Source of the DNA: Stenopsyche tienmushanensis
Lineage: Eukaryota; Arthropoda; Insecta; Trichoptera; Stenopsychidae
Assembly (NCBI GenBank): GCA_008973525.1
Contig: WACJ01000006.1
Span: 186,001-250,000 of the forward strand
Direction of reading: 5' to 3'
DNA: 64,000 nt
Under the pieces are notes generated by a model, which saw only the letters and a program-made list of their open reading frames with translations, was not told the origin of the DNA and did not search any database. This document shows, in pieces, positions 46,718 to 56,923 of the stretch. A program made the translations under genes and the position numbers. Each line of letters opens with the position of its first letter. Position 1 is the stretch's first letter.

Positions 46718-47065
46718 TTAATCCCGTAAAGAGGTATGACACAATATTGTGTCCGAATTCTAATGCATATTTTTATATAAAGAGCATTTTTACGCGCTGA
46801 ACTCGATGATTGTGAATGATAACCCAAATTTATCGGATAATAATAACCCAAATTAATTGATTTAAAATATATTGTTTATGTTTACGCAAATAAATCAACG
46901 AATATTGTGTGCTATCGACAGTGTTTATTTATTTATGTACAAGCTTCATACACGCTGCGCGGTCCTGCCAGATAAGTGGACTTGCACGATGATAAGTGGC
47001 AAACGTACAAATATAGCATGTAAGTTTATGATCATTTTAAATTTGTTCACTACTCAAAGGGTTAA
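46718..47065 (+). mobile_element. TTAA MITE (family T), complete copy
   Basis: TTAATCCCGTAAAGAGGTAT at 46718 and ACTACTCAAAGGGTTAA ending at 47065, so both TTAA sites are present. It carries ACACAATATTGTGTCCGAAT near the start (a palindrome ACACAATATTGTGT) and the CAGTGTTTATTTATTTATGT, ACACGCTGCGCGGTCCTGCC and GATGATAAGTGG blocks of the family. At 348 bp it is the cleanest member. Its ends are CCC/GGG next to TTAA but otherwise barely inverted. Confidence 0.75.
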
Positions 47066-48567
47066 GGAATTCAAATAGTTGCTGAAGCTCTTGTGTCTTT
47101 TTAATTTCGATCGCGTGCTCGAAAGGATTCCTTAAAATCTCTAATATAAACACTAGCCAAAATAAGCAGTCGCAAATATAAAATAAATATTGAGCCATTA
47201 AACCAATCTTTAGTCATCCACCAGATGACTAAACCCGTTAAACCACCAGATAACTGATAATTTGGATTTCATCCTTTGGATGTTACAGAATTTTTAGAAA
47301 AGCAAGTCTCCAGAAACATGCATTTATATCCCAAAATTGTTCCCAAAGGTTTTTAGTATCACTATCTTCCAATTTAAACAGATTTTATATACATGAGATA
47401 CATAACTAAGAAATAATAATATGTAATTCTGCATTAATAAATTTTCCATTTAAGAGTTTATATCTATTAGAATTAAGGTAAATTCGACAAGGGCCAAATT
47501 GTTATGCCAAAATTAGTATGCAAACAGGAAATATAAGAGCTTCTATTGATCGAATTATCAACTAGTGAGTTATCGAATAAAGAAGCATGACATGCCATAT
47601 TAGAGTGTCGAATAGAAAGCTGTGGAATAACAGGATTACAATTCTATCAATAATTATCCTCAAATCTGTATATTTTAACCTGTTCGAAACAAATGTATAA
47701 AAAACATGTTAAATTAATAACTAAATATAATCGACGTCGGGTGGTACAACAGTTAAGCTATCATTATACAAGTAATACGTTCTCTTCTGACATTATGATG
47801 AAATGTTGCCAAAAAACACCAATTTAATTACGATATACATACATAATAACATAGACAACATGCATATTAGATCCTCAGACCGTAAATTATATTTCAATTT
47901 ACATTTTTCATCTCTCCTTTTAACACCAGACATGAAACAGCTTCTATAATACAAACTAGGTACGTAACAAGCCTGCTATTTAATTTGACCCCTAAATGTC
48001 GTACCGCCCACATTTCTATGCTATTTTTAAAAGTACCTGGAAAATGTTTATGTAAGATTTTCGCGCGTATGAAAAGATTTCGTCGAATTTCCATGCGATC
48101 TAAAATCGTGCGCGTCGTTCATCGCACGAGAGAAAGTTTTCACCCTCGTAATATCCTTGTCAGTCACTTTTCCAAGAACCCTCATATTCGAGGGTAGAGA
48201 TTTAATTGTGAGATTTCCTTTTTTGTGTAATTTCTCATTATATTTCATAACACAATCCTGCTGTGGGATGTATTGATAGTATCTCGCCGGCTCATTGTTC
48301 GTGGTCACGTGTCAGAATTTTATTAAATGGATCTAAAACGATTGTTCTCCCTTATGTACAAATTCCATATATTTTTTCGTTCGTGCTTATGACGGCAATA
48401 TTCCGAGTATAGGGAATGTTTTTAATTATTTAAGCGATTCTCTGGGAATTAGTCCGTTTAATTAATTTGAGCATTTGAAAAATTATGAATACTAAGAAAG
48501 CATGAATAGCAATAAAAATTCGAATGAACGAGATTGTGAACTTGAGGTAATAAGTGTGTGAGAATCA
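47066..48567. other. non-coding stretch, no gene seen
   Basis: AT-rich, then mildly GC-rich at 47990-48180, where three overlapping frames occur on both strands (47894-48094, 47985-48197, 48048-48308). None shows a domain, and opposing frames of this kind arise easily from stop-poor GC patches. Confidence 0.35.
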
Positions 48568-48640
48568 TCATCATAGAGCAGCCACACGCAGTCTACTTCA
48601 AAACGTAGGCCTTATTCATTTACGTCCAATATGCATTCAC
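48568..48640 (+). repeat. CAT-run repeat fragment, LINE/SINE 3'-end-like
   Basis: CATCATCATAGAGCAGCCAC then ACGCAGTCTACTTCAAAACG and TAGGCCTTATTC. It matches the fragment at 30487-30560 in order and spacing (CATCATCATAGwGCAGCmACACG-AGTC...GGCCT). Confidence 0.45.
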
Positions 48641-48689
48641 TTTCTCATTTCTTTGATATTGAAGATAATGTGATTTTATTGAAGGTAGA

Positions 48690-48760
48690 GTTTCATTTGT
48701 GAACACTCACCCAGCGGGTGAACCTGAGTGAACGTATCGAAGGGCGCTTTCGTGATCATC
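48690..48760 (+). repeat. interspersed repeat (family H)
   Basis: GAGTTTCATTTGTGAACACT then CACCCAGCGGGTGAACCTGA and GTGAACGTATCG. A second copy lies at 56706-56790 (TTTCATTTAGAACACTCACC, CAGCGGGT...ACGTATCG), and a weaker one at 45398-45450. The CACCCAGCGGGTG is an inverted repeat. No coding capacity. Confidence 0.5.
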
Positions 48761-49124
48761 TCAATATTCATATGCTTTTATTAGTATTTTATATCCTTAC
48801 AAAATCCTGAAGCCGAACAGAATAAATAAAATGATTACGTACTGATGAAAAAGCACTCGTCTTAATCAGGATATTTATTTAACTCAAATAGGATTCAGCT
48901 TACATTGCCGAGATTACAGGTAAACCGGTGGGAAGAACACAGTCTTCCCGCCCCAAGGCCATTGGTCGACTGTATCTTTCTAGTGCGTTTCGCATTCTAA
49001 GCCCGCGCATGCGCACCCGCAGGAGGATAAAAATAAATCGCTGCTAATATGCTTTAATAAATATAAAAGTCGATTAATAAAGTATTATGAATGATTTAAT
49101 TTGCAACAATAATTTAAATATCAT
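48761..49124. other. non-coding interval, no gene seen
   Basis: Mixed composition, GC-richer at 48920-49030; nothing recognised. Confidence 0.3.
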
Positions 49125-49988
49125 TTAACCGTTTGAGTAGTGAGCTAATTTTAAATCACCATAAACTTAGATGCTATATTCGTATGTCCGCCATTTATCA
49201 TCCGTACAAATCCACTTATCTATCAGGACCGCGCAGCGTGTATGAAGCTTGTATATAAATAAAAAAACACTTTCGATAATCCACAATATTCGTCCATTTA
49301 TTTTCGTAAACATTAACAATACACTTGAAGTCGATTAATTTGGGTTATTGATCTGTAGCGTGGGCGATTTAACATCCCCGCGCAATAATGCTGTTAGTCT
49401 GAGCAGATTTAATTCTCCAGATTAACAGCGATATCTTCCATCTCTCTTCTGGTGCTAATGTGTTATTTTAACAGCGCCATCTCTTGTGGCCCTGCGGAGA
49501 CATTGCACCTGCATACCAACCGATCGCGCAGGAGGCGGGAATCGGAGGAGTCGTCGGTTAGCCTTGGCTGTGGAAGTCGTCCCTCCTGCATCCAGATCTC
49601 TTTCGTGTGGAATAAATAGTTATGTAAAGCAGTCTTTCTATTCAACGCCCGTCTATTCCCATCCATATGTCCAGCAACATCACGGCCCGATAGAAGAATG
49701 GACCCGTGCGCTAGTGTGGCCATCTCGATGAGCAAGTGGGGGCAGGGAGCAGCTCGGGGACTTTGCTCCCGAGAGTGCCCCCACCTCAAAGTTACACTGG
49801 TGTCAGAATCGGCGGGTTGTAATAAATGTCTTCTGAGCGTTTTGGATGGACAATCGTACAATGTACTCTTCGAACTGCAAGTCACTCTCTCTGTCTCTTT
49901 CCAAACTCTCCGAGCTCAACGTGTAGGAATGCTCTTTCTGAATCACTGGAATTCGATCACAAATACGCGACTGAACTCAAAAGGTTAA
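49125..49988 (-). mobile_element. TTAA MITE (family T) split by an LTR insertion
   Basis: Inverted relative to 46718-47065. The left end TTAACCGTTTGAGTAGTGAG at 49125 leads into the conserved 3' blocks up to about 49353; the 5' blocks resume at about 49845 (ACAATCGTACAATGTACTCT, then CCGAGCTCAACGTGTAGGAA) and end AAAAGGTTAA at 49988. TTAA is present at both ends. The intervening 490 bp are GC-rich and are described as an LTR. Removing the insertion leaves a member of normal length. Confidence 0.74.
49354..49796 (+). repeat. LTR (Ty3/gypsy-like) inserted in the MITE
   Basis: The segment starts TGTAGCGTGGGC and ends AAGTTACA, the TG...CA form with inverted TGTA/TACA. Right after the end comes CTGGTGTCAGAATCGGCGGG, very like the ACTGGTGTCAGAAGTGGGA leader that holds the primer-binding site in many Ty3/gypsy elements. 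So this is probably a 5' LTR plus about 40 bp of leader rather than a clean solo LTR. A GGAATAAATAG at about 49610 could serve as promoter or poly(A) signal. No gag or pol remains. A 5-bp target duplication is not evident. Confidence 0.5.
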
Positions 49989-51541
49989 AATCAATGATAA
50001 TTTTGGCTACTAGAATTATATAATTCTAAATGAAATTCTTATTAAAATGATCTTATTCCATTCCCTAGAACCGTATATATAATCCAAATTGATATTCTTA
50101 TATTCATTTACTTTTTCTATTATTGCCGTTGTATACAAAGTGGATAAGAAATTACATAAACAAACATTTTACCATAAATGTCTTTGTCCCTTCCGGTTAC
50201 TGCACGGTTAAAAGGATTTTCATTTACTCGGTAATCGGACTCCTCTGTTTTCCCTCGCTTCCAAGGCTAACATGGGCATTTTCTCATTTTTCTGACACGC
50301 TATCTACCAATTCTTTTTAATGTGTCCTCATTGCAACTGAACGGGATGTGCAAAAAAATTAAATCCATGGCACATGATAGAGACGATATCAAATGTCGTC
50401 TGGTCAAGGAAAATCGATTTGTTAGCTATTTTAGCTCGTATCGCAGTATTAAACATACAAATAATTATTTTTGTTCGTGTAACAATTTACGAGTAGTAAA
50501 TAAGATCAAAAGGTTGTCGGTGCGTCCAATTGAATTCAAAGAATCACATAAAGATAATTATTTGTTTATGTTTCAAAGATGATTCATTGAATATATCTTC
50601 TTCGTTTATGCAAGATGTTACAGAATATGACTCTATGTTTATATTCGATCGAATTATTTATTGAAAAATATACAATTTAAATACCGACAGAGGACCGACG
50701 AATCGAAAGAAATCACCGGGTCATGGAAGCCAGTTTTTCGTCTCGCATTTAAGATTGTTAATGATTTGCAGGAAAGCAGCGAAAGAATTCCAATTTAACA
50801 CGGTCATGGAAGATGCTGCAGATGGCCTTTCCAATTTATTCATTATATTTCTCGTGCTGGACACGATGTTTATATTTTAAAGTGTACTGTCAACCGTGCG
50901 TTAAAAACCAGTTTTATTCCTATCGTGCCACGTTTAATATACATTCGAGAAGACCGTTGGATTGATAAGTGATTATTGAGTTGAAAAAATGATACAGGAA
51001 GATCGTTGCTCAATGGAAGATGACCGGCGACTCTTTTTTTCTTCGGTTGCCATCTCCTTCCCGAAGATTGGCAATCATCATGGTTATTTGTACGCATAGT
51101 CGATGTTCGAAATAATAAAGTGCTTTATTTTTTGTACCACTTGCATGGATTACACAAGCCAGAAATTTCATTGCCTATTTCAATTTTACTCGTCAACATT
51201 AAAATTTGGTCTCGTTTCATATCTATTTTCCCTTGTAATATGATTGCTATTAAATTGTAACTATAGTGCCGTGCTTTTACATATTTTATTTCATATTATT
51301 TAAGTTATTGTCTGCAAATTCTAACCCCGTGCCACATTGAAATTAATGCGGTTGCTTAATGTCATTTTGTGGTATGGTAATGTATTCAAGAGGATGAAAA
51401 TAGGTCGTCTGAATACGCTTAGAAAAATATCTATAGAAAAATATGGAAGTTGACACAAATTTCATTGTTTGAAGTCTTTCAATGGGCAAAATCTTGATCT
51501 ACAAATTTGCTTTTATTCACAATTCAAAAATGCACACTGAA
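49989..51541. other. non-coding stretch, no gene seen
   Basis: AT-rich with scattered frames (50123-50320, 50322-50582, 50870-51097) lacking motifs. Confidence 0.4.
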
Positions 51542-51877
51542 TATACAGAGTGTTTTGCACAAGAACCGACAGTTTTTACCGTCGCTTATTACTTCAATTA
51601 GGATTTCTTTTGTGGGCCCTTCTGTCGTGTAAATTAATTATTTGGCGGTCTTATTCCGTGGCTCGCACGGTCTCCAGATCTGACACCACTGGATTTCTTT
51701 GTTTGGAGACGTGCTTTATTCCGTGGCTCAAACAGTCTCCTGACCTGACACCACTGGATTTAATAATGATTTATTTAAATCAAAAATACATTGCAAAATA
51801 CAAAAGCATAAAAATTCTATAATGACTTCAGATTAAAGTTATGACGATTTAAATTCATGGGCAAAACACCCTATATA
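51542..51877 (+). mobile_element. Tc1/mariner-type deletion derivative with internal tandem duplication
   Basis: Ends TATACAGAGTGTTTTGCAC (51542-51560) and the complement of TATATAGGGTGTTTTGCCC (51859-51877). The plus strand reads PWLARSPDLTPLDFFVW at about 51657-51707. PxxSPDLTPxDFFLWG is the block around the third catalytic residue in a large group of insect Tc1/mariner-related transposases. The same segment is repeated 65 bp downstream (51718-51761: PWLKQSPDLTPLD in a continuous frame), a tandem duplication of 44 bp of coding sequence plus spacer. The rest of the transposase is gone. Confidence 0.68.
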
Positions 51878-52732
51878 CAAAAATACATTAGTCACTGATG
51901 TTTAATTTTTCGCACACAAATCATGTTGTTTTGAACGCTGGGTAATATTGAATGAAATTTAATTGCAAAATGCGACATATTTTTATTCGACATTATTATA
52001 ATAAAATTTGTTCCAATTATTATTACGCAAATTTATTTTCCGTCAGCGCAAGTAATTAATTTGAATACTATGATTGATTACATCTCGCTTCGGTATATCT
52101 AATTTGGTCCAGCCGTTTGTATGAAAGCGTAATTAGATTGATGACAGATGTGTAAATGTCATCATTAGCGTAAACCTACTATGAAGCCGTGGGATCTGCG
52201 AGCTTCGCTCAATTTGTAACTCAAATACAATTAGGCTTTCCAACTCATTTTGTTCTTCCTTTTAAGGGACCAATTAGATTGCCATTGTAGCATCTTTCGT
52301 ATGAATAAGATAGTTCTGGGTCATTAGCGTGTTGCTTTATGGCGTTTTGAAGTTCGGACTTGGAAGTGTGGACAGATTAAATCAGTACGCCGGGGGCTTG
52401 TTGGGTCACGCGAGAGGTTCGTCAGGGAATCGGGAGAAGGTCGTTTTCACTCTGTAAGTTTATTTTGGACGAATTTTCTTCGAGTTATCTAAAATGTTAG
52501 CTAAACAAGCTGTTAACTCGTTTAGGGTCAATATTCCAATTAGGATTATGAGATCGTGTGACAACCCAATTAGTCGGTGCCACTTATGACACGATTCGTG
52601 AAAGCTAGCTAGAAGAAAACTGAATTGCCTTTTAGCTAATGGAACATCTTTAGTGAAATTCAAACATATTTTTTTCATTTTTCTACGTATAAAGTTGATG
52701 TCCAAGGCTTCCAAAATGTGGCCAAATGGATA
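51878..52732. other. non-coding stretch, no gene seen
   Basis: AT-rich with one GC-richer piece at 52380-52440. The minus frame at 52460-52714 has no motif. Confidence 0.35.
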
Positions 52733-52880
52733 TTAACCCTTTCAAACCGGAGAACATACACGCTATGCTCTAATGTGAATCTACTTTCTGTGAGCTCCAC
52801 CGCAATTTGATAATGAACCAGGCTCAATAAATGAACCTTAACACTTTTGATAGCACACATATTCGTTAATTTCTTCGGAA
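52733..52880 (-). mobile_element. TTAA MITE (family T), strongly diverged
   Basis: TTAACCCTTTCAAACCGGAG at 52733, a GTGAGCTCCACC patch, and TTTTGATAGCACACATATTC then GTTAATTTCTTCGG at 52845-52872, which lines up with the GATAGTACATAATATTCGGT, CATTTCTTC block of the 9244-9440 copy. The far end is not clear (AGGGTTA at 52967-52973 is a candidate). It is the oldest-looking member. Confidence 0.42.
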
Positions 52881-54417
52881 TGTTTCTTAATGTTCAACAT
52901 GCATGGTATCTCCTCTCTGTTGTTCAGCTATTTTTGCCTATTAATGTGTTGCAAAAATAAAAGAACAGGGTTACCGTGTGAGCCTGACAGTTTACATCAA
53001 GAGTAGTTTTTGCATAGGAGTGGTAATATTCGACTGATGACGCCACTCCAAAACAGTCAAGAGGGAATAACAAAAATGGTCAAGGATAAGAATGATGCGA
53101 ATATCTTATTTATCAAAACAAACGCCTGCTCTCAAGACAACACGAACAAAAGTCTTATATTTGTTGAAAGAACTAGTTTTGCAGTGGACTGTTTGTGACT
53201 GCACTATGATGATGATGATACCCAAATGTTATGACGGCTAAAAATTTTTTGTATACGATTGTATGATGAGACGCAAAACACCCGTCTCTTTCTCAAGATT
53301 TTTTGTGAAGCCGAGAGTGTGATTTTTTAGGAAAAATTCTTCCAAAAAAAGTGTTTTGAAACGAATAGCTATGCATTTAGAATTTAAAAGCCATCAAACA
53401 AGATGAATCATTCACAATTTTCTATGATGACACATAACAAAGCGATATTTTATGCCCATGAAAATGTCAAATGCGTTAAATTATCTCCGTTTCCATCTCT
53501 ACATCGTCATGTTCTCTTTGAGCAACATTTTTAAACTTAAATTTATATTCATCTAAGATATTGCAGCATGCATTTTTGGAACTTTATAACCATGTAGTTT
53601 ACATGACCCAACACTATTCACCTTCCAAAATATTACGTGTATTGCTATTCAAATGAGCATGAGATGATCTTCGAAGACCAGCCGTTTGTCGTCAATCTCA
53701 TAATAATATATTTAATTTAGTGAAATTTAAAAAAACTCATTTTTCCTACAGAAACATAAACAATACTAAGACCAAAATTTGTGATCTGCTATCATTTTTA
53801 GTATTAATTTAAAACACGTGTAAATTCATTAAAAACCATATTTTAAAATCCAATTCAAATGTGTGAAAAACGTGATATTTTGTGTACGTGATGAAAGTAG
53901 TTGGTGCGGACGGCGGCAGATGTTAACAAACTGGGCATTTATGGTTGAAGGCAGTACTTGCTTCAGATTGACGACATATTGTCTTGGATATTTTTAAGCT
54001 CGTTTTTCGTGTATTTTTAAATCTTATCTCAATATTCCGGTCATAAATATAGCAACTAAATTTAGTTTTCCTATTTAAAATGTAATCCGATGTATGTAGA
54101 TCGAAGTGAACTCGTTCCCTTTGGAGAATAAGAGTCATATCCTATGACGTCAAACTATTGATTGCTTCCATATGTACTTTGCATTTTCAGAACAAAGATG
54201 TTTCATTGTCTATTTTGTGCCATCTGATTCATCCGCAGAATATTTTCCTTTCAAAATAACCCAGTGTTTTTCATTTTGAAAGCGTTAATTTGAATAAACA
54301 CAATCCCCGGTATGTAATTGCGTGTATAAATATTCGTTTTTATTTCGCGACGTCAAAACGAGCACTCGCTGTCGCATTTTGTCGCAAAATTTTGGTCCGA
54401 ATTTGAAAACATCCATG
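52881..54417. other. non-coding stretch, no gene seen
   Basis: AT-rich; a GATGATGATGAT run at 53206-53218; short frames without motifs (53010-53198, 53923-54138). Confidence 0.4.
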
Positions 54418-54418
54418 C

Positions 54419-54441
54419 TATATATATATATATATATATAT
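54419..54441. repeat. (TA)n microsatellite
   Basis: About eleven perfect TA units, the longest simple dinucleotide repeat in the window. Confidence 0.9.
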
Positions 54442-54980
54442 TCGTATGCGTATATTTTGGTTCTAAAACTATAGTTCAATTCAAATTCTAGTCGATGGTA
54501 ATTATGGTTTGAACTTTTTCCACATAAATCCTACGTTGATCTACATTATTTACTTTCAGGCATTGAATTTATGTATCTAGATTATCTAGGGTTCTAGAGA
54601 GTCCGGGAAAGGTAGGGAGGGTTCTTTGATAAATGAAAAAGTTTTTTCCATCAGTTACTTTAAATGCTGAAACTGTTTTTTACAATGTTCGCTTACGAGA
54701 CAGCTAAATTGGAACGAGTGTGTTCAACAGACTCGAAATTTCAGTTCAAACACTTCTCTGAATTAATCAACCCTTTTCAGAAATACATTTTTTTAACCGA
54801 ATGTGAGTCACTTTTTTAGCATCTAAAACTATATTACTATATATTTATTTATTTTAACGAAAAATACAAATTCATCCATTTATATACGGCTTGATATTTT
54901 GTTCGTACAGCATTAAATATTTAATGTAAGACTGCATCCCCCATCCCATGTTGGCTGTTTGAAGACAAATTTCTACCCCC
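54442..54980. other. non-coding interval, no gene seen
   Basis: AT-rich, without ORFs or repeats I could identify, up to the TATA-box candidate. Confidence 0.35.
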
Positions 54981-54985
54981 CCGCA

Positions 54986-55058
54986 GCTATAAAAAGGGAA
55001 GTCGGAGCTTTAGACGTTTTTTCGTATTATTTTTATCTTGTAAATGTTGAAGGTAAAA
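54986..55058 (+). promoter_or_regulatory. candidate TATA promoter with 9-base start exon
   Basis: GCTATAAAAAGGG at 54986-54998 is an excellent TATA box in a short GC-rich context. A start site would fall at about 55018. At 55044 there is ATGTTGAAG immediately followed by GTAAAA, a usable splice donor, so the first exon could carry just Met-Leu-Lys. A first coding exon of a few codons followed by an intron is characteristic of arthropod cuticular-protein and some secreted-protein genes. I cannot find a second exon (signal peptide, chitin-binding domain) in the remaining plus strand, so this rests on motif spacing alone. Confidence 0.3.
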
Positions 55059-55227
55059 TACAATGTATTTTATCGTTTAAAACTTTAAAGCTTCATCCTC
55101 ATTCCAGATAACAACGCAAAAAGTCTATTAAACTAGAATTTTTCGCAGGAATCTTATTTTTTCTTAATATTCAGCTACAATATTAATTCACGATCGTATT
55201 AGATATTAATTTTATTAAAGAACCAAG

Positions 55228-55300
55228 TGTTGGTGTAGTGGATTGGATCCTGAACCCTTATTATAAAGGTTCGGATTCAAATCCAGTTTGTGGAAAAAAA
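55228..55300 (+). repeat. tRNA-like sequence (tRNA pseudogene or SINE head)
   Basis: TGGTGTAGTGG at 55232-55242 fits the pol III A box (TRGYNNANNGG), and GGATTCAAATCC at 55273-55284 approximates the B box (GGTTCGANNCC). Their distance of about 41 bases is slightly longer than the usual 30-40 in tRNA genes. The acceptor and T stems do not pair well, so no functional tRNA is indicated and no anticodon should be assigned. A short A-run (GTTTGTGGAAAAAAAATTC) follows. A tRNA-derived SINE head or an old pseudogene is the best reading. Confidence 0.4.
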
Positions 55301-55955
55301 ATTCACCATACCAACAAATTTGGGAGATCGGAAATATTAATATTTTTGATCAATCATATTAAGAATAAGAAAGAATCTCCCCTGCATCCAAATTATATGA
55401 TCACACACAAACGAGTCAGCTATTTGCGAACAAAAAACGAAAATATTTACCATAGAAGCTAAAATATTTTCTTTGAATTTAGTACACGTACGAAAACATT
55501 GAAAAAGCTCTTCAATTAAAACCGCTCTTAACCCAAATGCGGCTTCAATATCGGGTTTATTTATGTTTGCCTTTTTATCCTCGATTGCACTCCTCAATGA
55601 GTATTATGCATGATAGGCAACCTCGCTGGTCTTCTTTTCAAGATAGTTGTGTAAGGAATTTAAATGCATACCAATTTTGGTATGAAAATCGTGAAAATGT
55701 ATGACCAGCTACTGTTGAATTATGTACATTATGTTAGTAGAACCGAATCACAAATATGACCTATTTCACGATATTCTTTTAATTCCTGATTTCACAATCG
55801 CATCCAGTACTTAAATAGCTAAGAGTCGAAAATTTTAGTAGAACTGAAGAAGCACTTTTTTTATAAGATCTTGGGAATTGTACGATTATTTTTAGTTATA
55901 TTGATAGATAGATTTTTTTTAAGAATTCAAGAAAGCTTGTAATAAATATTATATA
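55301..55955. other. non-coding interval, no gene seen
   Basis: AT-rich. It may include the body of a SINE headed by the tRNA-like sequence, but no second copy exists in the window to test this. A minus-strand 86-codon frame at 55337-55597 has no motif. Confidence 0.3.
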
Positions 55956-56640
55956 CACTTAATATTACAACGTCTGTATCATACATTCCCGGTTGGGCGT
56001 TAGATTTCACGATGCCCACCCATAAAACCCCAACTCTACGCCCGTGGGCAACGGTTGAACCCCTGGAGTAATAACGTGGAGTAGAGGTGTGCGAAAGTAT
56101 CCTCGTCGGCTTGCTCATCAAACGCAGCTGGGGTAGCCCAGCTAACATGAGTTGGGTGCGCAGGTCACCCTGTGCTGCGCACCCATAAAGGGGTGCATAG
56201 ACTGTGTCAAAGGTTCACCACTATCCTCAACATCCTAGGCAAATAGGGGAAAACGGTTTTAAGGCTGTTCAAATGGCCAATTATCTCCGTGGCTAGGTAC
56301 AAGGAATGCCCGAACCGATACGAGTACCATGGGGAAGGGATAGCCCCTGCAGTCCGTCATCTGCTGCAGCCCTCTTTAAACTGATGTTGGACTCTTAACT
56401 CCCTTGAATTTAGCTTGAACCTTAGTCCTTTCCTTCTCCATCGGACCTTCGAGTGCACATGGTCTGAAGCTGGTCTTTCCCGCGGAAACTTCGCCTCCTC
56501 TGGAGAGCGTAGAGCAAAAGGGATGGGCGCCTGGACTAAAAGATCAATGGAAGACACTCTTTGTGTGGCTATTCCGGGGTAACCCAGAAGAGACCATACA
56601 GCAACGCAGGAAATGGGTTCGATTAAAATGAACCCTTAAT
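55956..56640. repeat. GC-rich, hairpin-rich block of unknown origin
   Basis: About 680 bp near 50% GC in a much more AT-rich neighbourhood. It holds two perfect stem-loops close together: AGCTGGG-GTAG-CCCAGCT at 56126-56143 and an 11-bp stem TGGGTGCGCAG/CTGCGCACCCA at 56153-56163 and 56175-56185. Minus-strand frames at 55927-56148 and 56357-56557 show no domain. The composition and structure resemble a retrotransposon 5' UTR or a structured RNA region rather than a host exon. I see no other copy in this window. Confidence 0.35.
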
Positions 56641-56705
56641 TCAGTCAGTCGCTGTCTGATGTCTGTCGTTTTTAATTATACGTTCACCTCCTCGTTCGTT
56701 CGATA

Positions 56706-56923
56706 TTGAAGGTGGCATAACGTCCGAATTTCATTTAGAACACTCACCCAGCGGGTCTCCTGAATTAACGTATCGTAACGTATGAGTGTGGGAGGTTTGT
56801 AAAGACTAAACAGTTTTTCTCGGGAGACAGCGAAAAACTACTCTAGACGACCTTTTTGATTTTACTGGAGAGGGCTTTATGGAGGGCAAAGATTCCAGTC
56901 TCTTCAGAAGTCATACGTGACGC
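56706..56923 (+). repeat. interspersed repeat (family H and flank), copy 2
   Basis: 56725-56780 matches 48690-48760 (TTTCATTTAGAACACTCACC, then CAGCGGGT and ACGTATCG). 56781-56923 continues directly to the TTAA at which the second Kolobok-type element sits; the same repeat appears to resume on the other side at 58578. So H and the 58578-58672 (R) sequence may be parts of one larger element. Confidence 0.42.

Noticed and set aside
47894..48308. Three overlapping frames on both strands
   Set aside because: Opposing frames over the same bases cannot all be genes, none has a motif, and the patch is simply stop-poor.
49463..49885. 140-codon minus-strand frame
   Set aside because: It lies within the LTR and its leader; the reading frame reflects GC richness and shows no gag/pol similarity.
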